Assembly (NCBI GenBank): GCA_948470475.1
Contig: OX419335.1
Location: forward strand, 18,611,026 to 18,675,025
DNA: 64,000 bases
Direction: 5' to 3'
DNA from: Galaxea fascicularis
Taxonomy: Eukaryota > Cnidaria > Anthozoa > Scleractinia > Euphylliidae
Below the pieces are notes generated by a model that was given only the letters and a program-made list of their open reading frames with translations, was not told the origin of the DNA and did no database searches. Shown piece after piece: positions 51,396-62,513 of this stretch; the first letter of the stretch is position 1, and every line of letters begins with the position of its first letter. Both the position numbers and the translations under genes were made by a program.

Positions 51396-52900
51396 ATGAA
51401 CAAGGAAAAGCACAAAGAACGCGATCGGGAGCTCTTGGAATCTTCGATACACCCATTACAAATTAATATGGTGCCCCCCTGCGCTGATGTAAGCAGCAAA
51501 ATGTTTTCTTTACAATTGAACGGCCAGGTGCCGTGGAAATGGGGGACGTGAGTGGACTTCCAAGAACGGCGTTTGCTTTGACTCAAACGAGCCTCGGTTA
51601 TCAACTTGAGGACGCATCACGGGATCGCATAGGACACGCATTTGCTTCTGCAATCAGAAGGTTTCAAATGGTAGGTACAACAAATGGAAATAAAAGGAAA
51701 AGTCTTCGAGCGGATTCATGGATTAAGGTTGGCATCCATCCCGAGGAAATACGGCAGTCGCCAACGGACGTTTTGGCGCAATTGACCAAAGAAAACTGCA
51801 ACCTCTGTGCAACCGTGGACGAGAAAGCAGCCTATTTGTATAGCGAGATGCGAAAGAAAGTTGCTCACACCGGCAAAGACTTAACTGATATGGTGCAGAA
51901 CCAACAGCAGATATATTCGACACAAGTACAGAAAGTAAACTTAAACTTACATTTTTGTCCACGAATTGATCTCCATGGAAATACAACAGGTTTGTATAAA
52001 AATATACTAAACGTAGTAGTTGACAATGCATAAATTGTAACATGGTTCATTGTGATTAAAAATAACCGTAACAGTGATTAATCGAGACTATACCTATCGT
52101 TTTATGGCAGAACGAAAGCTCAAGATGGGCTTTGGTTTGGGGAGACGTATAGCTTACTGCCAGAGTCATTGACGCTTCGCTATAAGACTGGAAAAATACA
52201 TCACCTAAACTTCAAGTAAACTGTATCAGGTAAGGAAAACTTTGCCCTGGCAAACTTGCTCTTATAGTTTGTTCTTTCTTTAAGACGATGATTTTAATTA
52301 ATTCAAGATGATTTTTTTCGGTGTTCTTAAAAGTCATCATGGCAAAATTATAAAATTGATGCCTTATTTTTCTCGCTTGACAGATGATCAGCTCAGCGGG
52401 AAATGGACTTTAGCGGCTCCCAAGTAGTTCTGACTGACATTTAACCATGTAGAAAGACTTCCCACCACGCATCTCTGTGGCAAATATACATTGAGCCTGA
52501 TACAGACGCCAAGAACATCAGGGTTCCTTTCACCAACCACCCCAGCACGCGGAACCGAAGTGGTAGCGATACCCTCGTAAAAACATTATGTTTTTTTTTC
52601 ATCTCTCTCGCTTTGTTCGAAAGCAAGATAAATTGTTTCTATTGGATGCACTCGGCAAGTCAAGTATTTATAGTGCTGAAGGGAAGGGCAAAAAACCGCC
52701 GGATCGAAAAGCACTAATAGGCGACTGCACTTGGCAACGAGCAAAAAAAAAAGTTAGCATAAACAAAAATGACAACACACTCTGCTTACCCAACGATCCT
52801 GTAAACAAAAGTTATTGCAAAGCGGAAAAGTCAAGTTTGCACCTCAATTGCACTTATGAGAGCCCTTTTTTGCACAGTCTCGTGTAGATCAAGTTTAGTC
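51396..52900 (+). pseudogene. Coding-like block that cannot be joined (possible broken gene)
   Basis: Consecutive plus-strand open pieces have protein-like composition. 51396-51547 (MNKEKHKERDRELLESSIHP..., ending at an ideal donor AC|GTGAGT). 51539-52033 (MGDVSGLPRTAFALTQTSLG..., HPEEIRQSPTDVLAQLTKEN). 52106-52219 (TKAQDGLWFGETYSLLPESL...). 52383-52427 (DQLSGKWTLAAPK). 52452-52700 (KTSHHASLWQIYIEPDTDAK...). Phases between them do not agree, and a strong CAG|GTAAGG donor at 52232 follows a stop. It may be a decayed gene, a gene with mis-set exons, or chance. No family recognised. Confidence 0.3.
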
Positions 52901-53562
52901 GACTACTTACGACAACAAAACATGGCGACATAATCGGTTGGAACTAAATTTAGCGCGCGCAAGTTAAGGGAATTACAAAGTGAGCGTCTTGAAGACCAAA
53001 CATTTTATTGAGGACAAGTTTTAACTGTGAATTGGACTCTGAGTTCTGTTTTGAAAATTCAGATCGTAAACATCATTCTGCGGGTCATGATTTTTAGCGT
53101 AGTCTGTAGGTTTGGCGATTGGGCTCGGCTGATTCCGCCCCTGTCAAGAATCTCGATCATGGTGGTAAGACATCTTTCATATATCAGCATCTGAACTGGG
53201 TTGAACTAAACGCAAATTATATCCTTTGGCAGAGACAAAAAACGCTCAGTTGGCGGCTCAATCTCCCATTAGTACTAAGAAGTGTGAAATTGCAAAACAA
53301 AAGCTTTGGCAATGTTCCAAGGGCCTATTGTATTTTTGCCCCACCTCCAGCATGTTGATGAGCGGAAAATATTCCCTGTGGATAAAAGTGCGCATTTTCG
53401 TTGACCAATCATACCCACCTTATTCAGGCTGAATGTACAGTATTACAGACCTATGATTTTTACTCGACTGTACAAATAAATGCCCCGAGAACAATGGGCT
53501 TTAAGATAAAGGTAAAGAAACTTTATTACACACGGTAACAACTTTAAAGCTGTAAGCTTGTG

Positions 53563-53745
53563 GGGCCGTGTGGGAGAAATGTTGTTTTTTGGAGAGAGGC
53601 GAAAACCGGAGTACCCGGAGGAAAACCTCTGGGAGCAAGGAAGAGAACCAACAAACTCCGCCCACATGAGACGCCGGATCGGAGAACCGAACCCGGGCCA
53701 CATTGGCGGGAGGTGAGTGCTTTCACCAGTGACACCAGGGGCCCG
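53563..53745 (-). mobile_element. tRNA-derived SINE, minus strand, same family as 37238
   Basis: The minus strand carries a B-box-like GGTTCGGTTCTCC and the body GTTTTCCTCCGGGTACTCCG GTTTTCGCC, with GGCCCGGGTTC next to it. Orientation is opposite to the copies in PAM introns. Confidence 0.65.
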
Positions 53746-54401
53746 TTTCTGGAAACTCCCGAAAACTTTTCGGACCCGAAAAGCCATTTCTAAAAGTGTG
53801 ATCCACTTATTCTGAAAAGCTGGTCTTTTACTATGATTTCAAGTTAGGAAAGGGCCACTTTGTTGCAAAATTTCATGCCTGGAAACACCTTCGCTTTTCA
53901 GATACGTAGAAAATTGTGGCACCCGAAATAGGCCCAAAAGGTTTCGGGTGTTTCGAGAAACGCACGCCAGTATGCCATCCCTACTCCCATCCCGTGTGAA
54001 GAACGGGAAAAATAGCCAATGAACTTTTTGTTGTCTTCCCAACATTGCGTTTCTCCTTTCTTTTCAAGTCTCTTTTTGTTTCGTCCTCTTTATCATGTCT
54101 ATTGATTTCATTCTTAGTAACTGGCCATGACACCTCAATCTGGTCAATACATGTATATCTGCTAAATATTTAAATGTTGTAATTACAGGAGATCTAAGCA
54201 AGCACTTCCACAAGAAAATCCCCATGCATGGTCATCTGATTACAAATTCATCACGCATGGAACTCTATTTGGTCGCTGTTCTCAGTGTGACAAACTATCA
54301 CACCTGCCACAACAGCCAGTTGTGTAACTGTTGGGTCTTCCAGAGCCCATGAAGTTGACCACGTAAACTGGAAACCTGGTACTGGCCTTAATGCTCATTC
54401 T

Positions 54402-54617
54402 TAGGGCACTTACCATTAGTCAGAACTGGCCGGCCAGGCCAGTCCATTTGTAAAGAAAATTCCACTATTAATAAGAACTGTCCGAACAGATCAGTTTATT
54501 TCGACATAGTATACATAGCAGGGATGTTTTTTTAGCGAAAACTCTCCGAAGAAGCCTATTTCATTTTCAAAATGATCGGTCTGGCTGGTCAGTTCTGACA
54601 AATGGAAAGCGCCCTTA
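54402..54617. mobile_element. MITE with AGGGC-CTTNCCATT ends
   Basis: Left TTAGGGCACTTACCATTAGT CAGAACTGGCC, right complement (TCAGTTCTGACAAATGGAAAGCGCCCTTA). Arms of about 45 bp continue inward with diverged GGCCAGGCC/GGTCTGGCTGG. Confidence 0.75.
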
Positions 54618-56448
54618 CACTGGCATTACAAATATGCAAACTTTCGACACTCAGATACTAACAATATGCAGGACGTTTGTCATATGAACTTACTTTATAA
54701 ATAGTCTAAACTCCCACGAGTCTCCTGCGGCTCTGTGGTAGAGTAATAAACTAGCTTTTATTTTCGAGTATGCGTGTGACGTCAATACAGAATAATTACA
54801 ACTTTAACGCTTCATTTATCAAATTTCCAATGCTTAGTTTATTTTATGGCCGCGACAAAAAGACCAAGAGTATTAACAGAGAACACATAATTTGGGAAAA
54901 ATTTAAACGACCTGGTTACCACCTATGGTTGATAAATTACTACTCTTTACTTTTGGTTGCCTCACCTTGCGGGTGCATTTTTCATTTATTATTCAAAAAG
55001 GGGGACAAAGAGGTCCTGGGTCGCGATGCGTTTGTTAGGCTTTGCTGTCTGGAGGGATTTAATTATTAACACCTCTTCCATCAGACGCCTGCGATTAGCA
55101 CGTTTGGTCAAGTTAGTTAAGTTTTCCGACGTTTTAATCCAACGCCCAATTTTCCTTTACTGCCTTTTTTCACCGCTATTTTTTAAGTTGCATGTTTAAC
55201 ATTTGTTGATGTTTTTCGAAGCGTGAGATGGTCTACAAAAGCTTGTAGTTGACGTGGGTGTTATTTTGTTTTCTGTCTCATTGTTTTTTTTTTTAACTTT
55301 CGGGTTTGATTTCCAAAACAAAATCTCTCTTATGACTGCTTTTGGACACTGAATAAGGCGCTACTGCGACATATCGCCGGAAAAATAAGCTGCAGCTCTC
55401 AAATGAGTTTTGAAAAGAAATATTGACAAAACATGAAATTACGATTGTAAATTATGCGTCTCCATAAGCCCAAATTGGTGTAATGTTTAATTTGTTATTG
55501 GCCTACAGCAGTTTTAATTTTGAGAACATTAGCACCGTAATCTCTTATGGACGTAAAATTGCATTCGCAATTGTATCTCTCCGACAGCCGAAATGGAGAC
55601 AAGTTATAATTTTTGCTTTTTCAATTCTTCATGCTTGCGGCGAATTTAGGGTAAACAAAGGAAATGACAAATTTACGGATAATAATACCGCTCGCAAGTG
55701 ACAAGCAATTGGTAAATTTTAACGGATTTGAAAAAGTTGGTTTGTTCAGCGGTTGAGTATTGATACAATCGCAGCTGCATTTTTCTTTTAACCTGTAAGA
55801 ACGGCTCTTGTTATGATACAAGACATAACAAGAAGCAGTCAGAAAACTGACCCCCCAAAAGTTACGGCGTTGCGTCTTTAGGCTTTTGTTATCCACATTT
55901 GTCAGCTTTTGATTCTTTGTCCGCGGACGAGATCCGTATTTGGTGAATTACCTTTATGTATAAATAATTCAAGAACTGATGTTCACTGTTAACAATTTCA
56001 CTGTAGTGAGACTGAGTTGAGGTGTGGAGCACATCAGTTTCTGGGAATTATATAAACTTGCGATAGTTGCGAGGTCAGACTGCTCAAATAACGGTAAGAG
56101 CAAGTTTTCACTGCAAATACTTTTTGCTTTTCGTTTCAGGCGTAAAGTGCAGCTACAGTGGCTTCGTTATCAGTAGTTACGTAATTTTCTGAATTCTTCA
56201 CTCTTTCGGTGTAGGTCAGTTTCATATTCTAACATTCAGTGGTTCTAAAAAACAGTGATTACTTAATTGATCCGTGATCCTTTCTCGTTATTCCTCTCTG
56301 TTTTTGAGTCCCTTTTTCAGGCGTTATGTTCTGGACAAAAAGCATCGATTTCTTGATTTTGAGGATGGTAAATTTATAACTTATCATTGTCATTTGTTTT
56401 TACTCACAGGTCTAAAATATTTTGTTCTAATTGTGACATTGACTAGCC

Positions 56449-57405
56449 ATGTCCTGTGTGGATAACTGTACCGGACCGAGCTTTTCAAACATCTCGGACA
56501 CCGAGACCACCTCTATCACAGAATTAGATTTGGTATCAGTCGTGATTCTTACTGTCATCGGTTCTCTGGCGAGTATCACTGGCATCTTGGGAAACTCCTT
56601 GGTGATGCTTGCGGTCTTCAAATCTCAAAGCCTTCGAAGCATCCCTAACTTCTTCATTTCTAGTTTGGCATTTTCAGATTTCACCGTCTGCCTTGCTTAC
56701 CTGCCTTTGCAGATCTATGCATACAATCACCCAGCAAGCCAGGTGACGCAAATTAACTCACCTTTCAACATCGCAAAGAGTTTCTTTGGCCACATTTCAA
56801 TGACTGCTTCAGTAACGAACATGTTTGCAGTTACAGTTGATCGGGTAATTGCCATACGCTTTCCATTCAAATACCCAGCCATCATGACAGTCAAAACAGC
56901 CATGTTTGCGATCGGCCTGGTTTGGCTCATCTCCCTCACATTTGGAGCGGTTTACGCACGAGACGGTGTTTCACGCTTCATTATACTTGGTTACTGCATA
57001 GCCGTTATGTTGGGTACCATGAGTATGTACGCTTATATTTTTTTCATCGCCAAACAGCAGGAAAATAAAGTTCAGACGCTGAGTTCATCGCACCAACCAC
57101 ATGCTCCGGTTGCCGAGTATCAGAAAGCCGAAAAGAAAGCAGCAAAAACTATTTTTACAATTGTTGGAATTTATGCTCTGTGTTGGTTGCCATTGTTACT
57201 GCTCCCAGCCATCGTAAATCCGTCAACAAATCTGTTCAAGAAACGTTTTCCTTGGGTGCAGACAGTGCTAGCATGTAATTCTGCGCTGAATCCTTATGTT
57301 TATTGTTTGAGAAGTCACAAATACCGAAGACAGTTCGCAAAGCTCTTGGGGATAAAAGGCTTTGAAAACATTCATTCGAACACAGCATCGAATACCCACC
57401 GCTAA
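56449..57405 (+). CDS. Class A (rhodopsin-like) G protein-coupled receptor, intronless
   Basis: 318 residues with seven hydrophobic helices. TM1 carries GN (N50.. region ILGNSLVML), TM2 LAFSD (D77), the TM3 end DRVIAIRFP (D131-R132, the DRY motif), TM6 CWLP (245-248) and TM7 NPYVY (281-285), followed by a basic helix 8 (CLRSHKYRRQF). The N-terminus is 25-30 residues with N-x-S/T sites (NCT, NIS) and no signal peptide. It couples extracellular ligands to G proteins at the plasma membrane; the ligand class cannot be read here. Unusual: no Cys at the top of TM3 or in the very short second extracellular loop (ARDGVSRF), so the usual class A disulfide is absent. The coding sequence has no intron, common in cnidarian GPCR expansions. 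Confidence 0.95.
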   Translation: MSCVDNCTGPSFSNISDTETTSITELDLVSVVILTVIGSLASITGILGNSLVMLAVFKSQSLRSIPNFFISSLAFSDFTVCLAYLPLQIYAYNHPASQVTQINSPFNIAKSFFGHISMTASVTNMFAVTVDRVIAIRFPFKYPAIMTVKTAMFAIGLVWLISLTFGAVYARDGVSRFIILGYCIAVMLGTMSMYAYIFFIAKQQENKVQTLSSSHQPHAPVAEYQKAEKKAAKTIFTIVGIYALCWLPLLLLPAIVNPSTNLFKKRFPWVQTVLACNSALNPYVYCLRSHKYRRQFAKLLGIKGFENIHSNTASNTHR

Positions 57406-58597
57406 GATTTTACGTTCGTTATTGCAAGTTGTTTTGAAAATTAGTACGGGAGGGACAAACTCATGCTTTGAAATCTTGTATTCATATTTTAATATCTATA
57501 CTCCTCCGGAGTGATCGGCCAAGTCAAAATTACTCAATTTGCCTTGAAAAGTTGATTACTAATACATCAGAAAAGTGTGTTAGGGATGCGTGCCACAGCC
57601 GATAAATTTCAGAGTAAACAAAGAAATAAGGGAAGAAAGATACAAAGAATTAAGTGACAGAAAAATTGTGGCAAATTTTCTCAGTGGTGAACAGTTGTGT
57701 GTTCAGTGACATGGCGGAGGTTTTGATACAAACCCCCGTACAAACGTCACTGCTTTTCTCATCTAAATCATGTTTTTCTTATGCTGACTAGTCCACATTT
57801 ACACGAGAAAGACAGAGGTTTGTTTCATAACAAGGTCACCTCTAGTAGCCAATCAAAATGCAGGATTCGGATTAGTCCACTAGTTGGGTGATATAATAAT
57901 ATATGTTAACGATAGTCTCCATTTGGCGCGAAAATACTCTCGGATATTTGTCCGCTGACACTATCTGTTCCGAGAAGCGCGCAGTTTCGAGGAATTGATA
58001 ATGTGTTTATTTTATTGTGTTTATTATCCTTCAAATATTTTTTCGCAATGCGCATTTGGGGAATATCACCGGTATCAAAGGTCTTTGTTCGTATGCGATT
58101 GGTATAAACGCCTCACGTGACTGAACATTCCCCAACTAAAACTGGGGAATATCCGGTGATATACCCCAAATGCGTGTTGCGAAAAATACTTGAAGGATAA
58201 TAAACACAGTAGCCTCCATTTGGTTTTAAAAATATGCTCGGATATTTGTCCTCGGACATTATCAGTTCCCGGGACCTCACAGTTTTCCTTCCGCTTTGCT
58301 CTCGGAAAACTGTTCGCTTGTCGGAACAGATAATGTTCGTGGACAAATATCCGAGCATATTTTCGCACCAAATGAAGACTTTTGTTTACATATTCCCCCG
58401 TTTTAGCTGGGGTATATTCAGTCTCGTGATGTGTTTAGACCAATCGCGTGCAGGCGAAAACATTTGATAGATTATAAATCATTATACCTATCACAAATAG
58501 TATATCAGTCAGGCTAAAGCTGTACATTTTACTCATAACAAATATTATTGCTGTATTTTTGCCATCTTCATTAAATTTAATGTAAATTTCGCATAAA
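57406..58597. other. Interval between GPCR and DIPK1 with foldback repeats
   Basis: No gene is seen. It contains a copy of the 49082 MITE family (about 57665-57850, reverse orientation) and two adjacent palindromes. 58021-58204 has arms TATTATCCTTCAAATATTTT and GGGGAATATCACCGG. 58208-58380 has arms CTCCATTTGG...ATATGCTCGGATATTTGTCC. A partial third copy of the latter arm lies at 57905-57990. The GPCR (plus) and DIPK1 (minus) converge here, so both 3' UTRs lie inside. Confidence 0.6.
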
Positions 58598-59815
58598 CTA
58601 TGATGCACCACTCCACTGCCTGACACAACTGCTTTCAATATACTGTAGTTTTTCTTTCACTTCAAGAACGGCCTCTCTTAATTGCTGAAATGATTGTATA
58701 CCTGGCATCTGCTGACAAAAAAGAACAAGTTTTTTTATAGCTTTCTTTAAGCAGGTGGTGTTCTGACCTGCCCTCAGGAGGGTAATAGGACTTCTGAAAA
58801 CAAAAGGAATTTGACTTTCACAAATATTGATTAAATCATGTCTCCAAACTACAGCTTCACAAGTCCCCGTTGAAGTGTTGCATGATGACTGGCAATCATT
58901 TAGATTGCCAACCCAGCAATCGTCGTCAGATGCACACTGCCTCTGCTCAAAGATTGTACCTAGGTGAGCCACAGGGTATGTGTGATCAAAGTCAATCACT
59001 TTCACAACTGAGTTGTTAGTAAATCCATAGTTCCCGAGGTGCAGGTCGCAAGACTGTAGCATACCATAAGAACCATTTGAGACACCTAATGTAGCATCCA
59101 GTACCGAATAGAGAAACTTAAACTTTTCTTTATCAGTGGGAACATAAGTCTGAAAAAATACACTGAATATGCTGTACTTTGTTAGAGTCAATATGTCACT
59201 GATAATGGTAGAGAGATATCGGATGGTAAAAGCAGAATTAACAATCTTTTCTGCAAGGATCCTCAAAAACTCCTCCAGAGGTTCAAACATGTCAGGTAAC
59301 AGAGACAGCTCTCTCAACTCCCACTTCTCTCCAAACACTTGTGAGGCAATAAATGGCATTTTCTCAAGCACATACAGTCCACCACAGTACCCATAGAAGT
59401 CCACAGAGTGCTGGCTTTCATTTAACGTAATCAACATCATGGGCTCTAGAAGACGTAGCAAGGATACAAATGTTCTCACTTCTGAAATTGTTATTATTCC
59501 GTCACAGTTACTATCGCAAAGTTTCAGAAGACGCGATTTAAGTTTGTCACACTGAGAGCAACTACCAAACAAAGTTTCCACCCGGAAGGAAATATAATCC
59601 GGATAAGATGACAAGATGTCAGTTTTCTGCTCCTTCTCAAACAATTCAAACCAGTCCATCTTCATCTTAAGAATTACTTGCTTGCCTCTCCATTCTCCAT
59701 CATAAACATTCTTTTCAATGACTGTAGAGAGACACTTGTCAAATTGTATGTTGTTTTGTTCACAAAGATCAGAGCAAAGAGGCCCTGACACTTGCCCCGC
59801 CTTATACGCTGAACA
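58598..59815 (-). CDS. DIPK1: DIPK1 exon 2
   Basis: Starts in phase 0 after acceptor TTGTTGTTTTAG and encodes residues 38-442: the whole luminal EF-hand/kinase-like domain and the Cys-rich C-terminus, stop at 58598-58600. Confidence 0.92.
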   Translation of the reverse strand, partial: CSAYKAGQVSGPLCSDLCEQNNIQFDKCLSTVIEKNVYDGEWRGKQVILKMKMDWFELFEKEQKTDILSSYPDYISFRVETLFGSCSQCDKLKSRLLKLCDSNCDGIITISEVRTFVSLLRLLEPMMLITLNESQHSVDFYGYCGGLYVLEKMPFIASQVFGEKWELRELSLLPDMFEPLEEFLRILAEKIVNSAFTIRYLSTIISDILTLTKYSIFSVFFQTYVPTDKEKFKFLYSVLDATLGVSNGSYGMLQSCDLHLGNYGFTNNSVVKVIDFDHTYPVAHLGTIFEQRQCASDDDCWVGNLNDCQSSCNTSTGTCEAVVWRHDLINICESQIPFVFRSPITLLRAGQNTTCLKKAIKKLVLFCQQMPGIQSFQQLREAVLEVKEKLQYIESSCVRQWSGAS

Positions 59816-60704
59816 CTAAAACAACAAGAACAGGACAAAATAAATGTTTATAACAGGAGTCAATGTAAACCAACAAACAGTAAGATGTATCATACCAGTG
59901 CCCAACGGGTCCAGGAAAGAGCCAGAATCCCCACCACATGCATGAAAGGGCTTAAAGCCCATAACGTTTAGAGGGATCCTTAGAGAAAAATAACATGTGT
60001 AATTGGAAAGTGTACATGGCTCTGCAGGGAGGTGGGTAGAAAACGTTTGAAAAACAATAATGAAAGGCCAAGATCTTGAGATCTTTCCAGTCTTGAGAAC
60101 CTGATATTTTATGAAGAAAACTGAAACTAAATTATTTTGAAATGAGAGAAAATGCAACCAGAGTGCCAACACCTGGTTAATCTTTTTATTGAAATTTTAT
60201 ACTGCCAGCAGTAACAGGTAGCAGCCATTAGTAATGGATTACCAGTCATTCATGGATTAGTGATTAATAATCTATAGGTTTCTTTTAAAGTATACCCAGA
60301 GGACAACAAACTAGAAAATTGACTACTTTTTACATTATTGTTTTTGCAGATGCATAGGAAGTAGTGGAAGGGGGAAGAAGGCTGACCCTCCCAGTGTCTT
60401 TCACCCTGTAATTAATGTAAAGGGAAATATCTTCTTTGTGGGAAAATGGATGGACTACTGAGTTACTAATTAATCAAACATCTCTAAAGGTCAGTTAGCT
60501 CTTCTTTAGAAGCAAGACATGAATTCTTGAATATTTAATAATTGCTCCCTCAGAGATTAAGGTACTGGAGAAAAAAAAAGAGTAAATACATACCACAGAA
60601 TGCACTATTGAAGGCATGTTGCACTTCAACCGATTGTCGAGAATAGACAACAAAATATAGAAGACAACCACTGTTATAATAACCACATATCTCCATCCAG
60701 CCAT
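58598..60704 (-). CDS. DIPK1: FAM69/DIPK1 divergent protein kinase (two exons, complete)
   Basis: Exon 1 60704-60594, exon 2 59815-58598, phase-0 junction GTG|GTATGT ... TTTTAG|TGT; 442 residues. The type II membrane anchor is near the N-terminus (YVVIITVVVFYILLSIL). Then the family signature CSAYKAGQVSGPLCSDLCEQ and GEWRGKQVILKMK (kinase lysine about K87), an EF-hand loop DSNCDGIITISE (about 139-150), GYCGGLYVLEKMP, SCDLHLGNYG (catalytic loop, D294) and VKVIDFDHTYP (metal-binding DFD, 312-314). A Cys-rich C-terminal part follows (RQCASDDDCWVG, CQSSCNTSTGTCEA). FAM69/DIPK1 proteins reside in the ER with conserved luminal disulfides; activity is unproven. Vertebrate members have more degenerate catalytic motifs than this copy. 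Which paralogue (A/B/C) cannot be decided. Confidence 0.9.
60594..60704 (-). CDS. DIPK1: DIPK1 exon 1
   Basis: 37 codons from ATG at 60704 (MAGWRYVVIITVVVFYILLS...). The Met in MAGWRY was chosen because the only in-frame codons upstream are GTG-type. A cytosolic stub of six residues and the signal anchor. Confidence 0.88.
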
Positions 60705-61379
60705 GGTACAACAAACAACCACTTCCTGGTGTACCTGTAGATCATGAAAAACAGTGTAAATGTCTTATACAGTGGTGGTGAAAACTTTGTATTTTGACTG
60801 GTCTAAATGAGCTTACAATTGGAGTATATCAAATGAAGAATGATCGTCGCAGTTGTCACCGCAATTTTTTACAATAAATGTGTGTAAAGAAGCCTGAAAA
60901 AAATCCAGGACTTAAACGGGGATTGAACCTGTGACCTCGTGATTCTAGCGTGGTCAGTAAAGGACTAATTATATGGCATAAATAAAAAGAACACTTAAAA
61001 AATGATCTTCGTACTTGTTTAGTTTCGAGCACTGAAAAGGAAGCCAGTTACATGCAAAAGTGATGTTTAGCTTTCTTTGTTTTCATTCTTGTTGACACTT
61101 TCGGTTTTCTCGTTTTCTAGTTCCATCCTGACAGAGAAATCACAGAAAATCTTTTTACTGCCACAGAAAATATTTTGCAAAAGAAAACTTTCGTGCACTT
61201 GCTTGGACTTCGGAGAAATTTTATTGCAGGAACAAAATGGGCAATCCCAAGTGGGCAATATTGGCCCATGCTGCCTGCTCTGGTAGCCAATCAGAACACA
61301 AAATTCACCTCATCTTGCCCGCTCACTGAGCTTGCCAGGTAGTAAATAGACATATTTTATAGACTCTGAGATGGGACAA

Positions 61380-61560
61380 AATTTGCAACTAATTTGTCGA
61401 TTGATATTGGAAATCAATGACAATCGATAAAATTAAAGGGCACACAAATCTTATCCATCAATAATATTGGTTATCAATAATCAAGATCAATCGATTAATT
61501 GTTATTGACTGGTATGGATTGATATCAATTGTCATCGATTATCAATTTCATCGATTGGAT
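61380..61560. repeat. ATCGAT/ATCAAT-rich cryptic palindromic repeat
   Basis: At least ten irregular copies of ATYGAT or ATYAAT on either strand (GTCGATTGATATTGG, AATCGATAA, GGATTGATATCAATTG, ATCGATTATCAATTTC), so many short hairpins are possible. Confidence 0.5.
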
Positions 61561-62513
61561 ATCTCGGGAAGAGTATGAATTCACGGGAAGATTTATCTAA
61601 AAAGAAACAGGGTTGTGGAGATACTGTGACCTAAGCTTAAATAGTGCAGGTATTTTACCCTTGTACCTGTTGGTAAAGGCCTCTTGGTTGAACCTCTTGT
61701 TCCATTTTAAGTGAGCAATATCCCAAGGTTAAGAAAGAATCAATATTCCTTGAAAACCTCAACATCATATAATATCGAAATTGCCCTACTTCCGGGCTTA
61801 CTGCAACGGAAGATAAACAAACCCTCCACGCTGTTTCGCTGTCTATGCAACGAAAGATTTCTGCATCTGCGCCGCGCCATAAATGTATTTCTGAGTCACG
61901 CTCTCTTCTTCGTTGTTTACGGCGAGGATAGTAAGCCTGCGAACTTTGCTGATTCGTTTGTTTTAAGTCCTTGTTTAAAACCTTATAAACTCACCTAAGT
62001 AAGACGAAACACGCTGCGGCGCAGTTTCACGGTTCACTGAAGGACCACTTCTTTAGAGGATAGATGAGGCCGACATCGATTATAAACGAGGTCTGCACAG
62101 TCCCCGAAATGATCCCGAACCCAAATCGACTTCGAAATGATCCCGAGCCCGAAATGATCCCCATTCTTCTTCTTGTCGACCCTGAAATGATCCCAAAGGA
62201 TAAACGAATTTTGAATGGTAATTAACCATGGGACTATGGATTACTCAATAATTTATTTATTTATTTATTTTCTGCACATTATCATAATGAATGTGAAAAT
62301 GGCATCTCAAATATCGTTGGACGCAGGGTTGAAAATATTACATTTAGTACAAGTAGGTTCGTTGCGCCAACTCAACCATTTCCAGTTAAAATTTTACTCA
62401 ACTTTTCGACCTTAAATTAAAATCCGTTTCGTCAAAATCTGAGTGAAAACTGTTAACGTTCCAACTAGATATTTTCCGTAAAAATATTGAAGATCCGTTA
62501 CCAGGATTCATGA

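Larger units (their letters stand above)
52901..56448. other. Intergenic region and GPCR 5' flank
   Basis: Contains a reverse-oriented SINE (53563-53745), a MITE (54402-54617) and otherwise featureless AT-rich sequence. A putative splice acceptor TTTACTCACAG at 56400-56410 lies 39 bp before the GPCR start, so a 5' UTR intron is likely. No other gene is seen. Confidence 0.5.

Noticed and set aside
53443..53793. Several overlapping ORFs around 53.5 kb on both strands
   Set aside because: They lie in a GC-richer SINE copy; the shared repeats explain the open frames.
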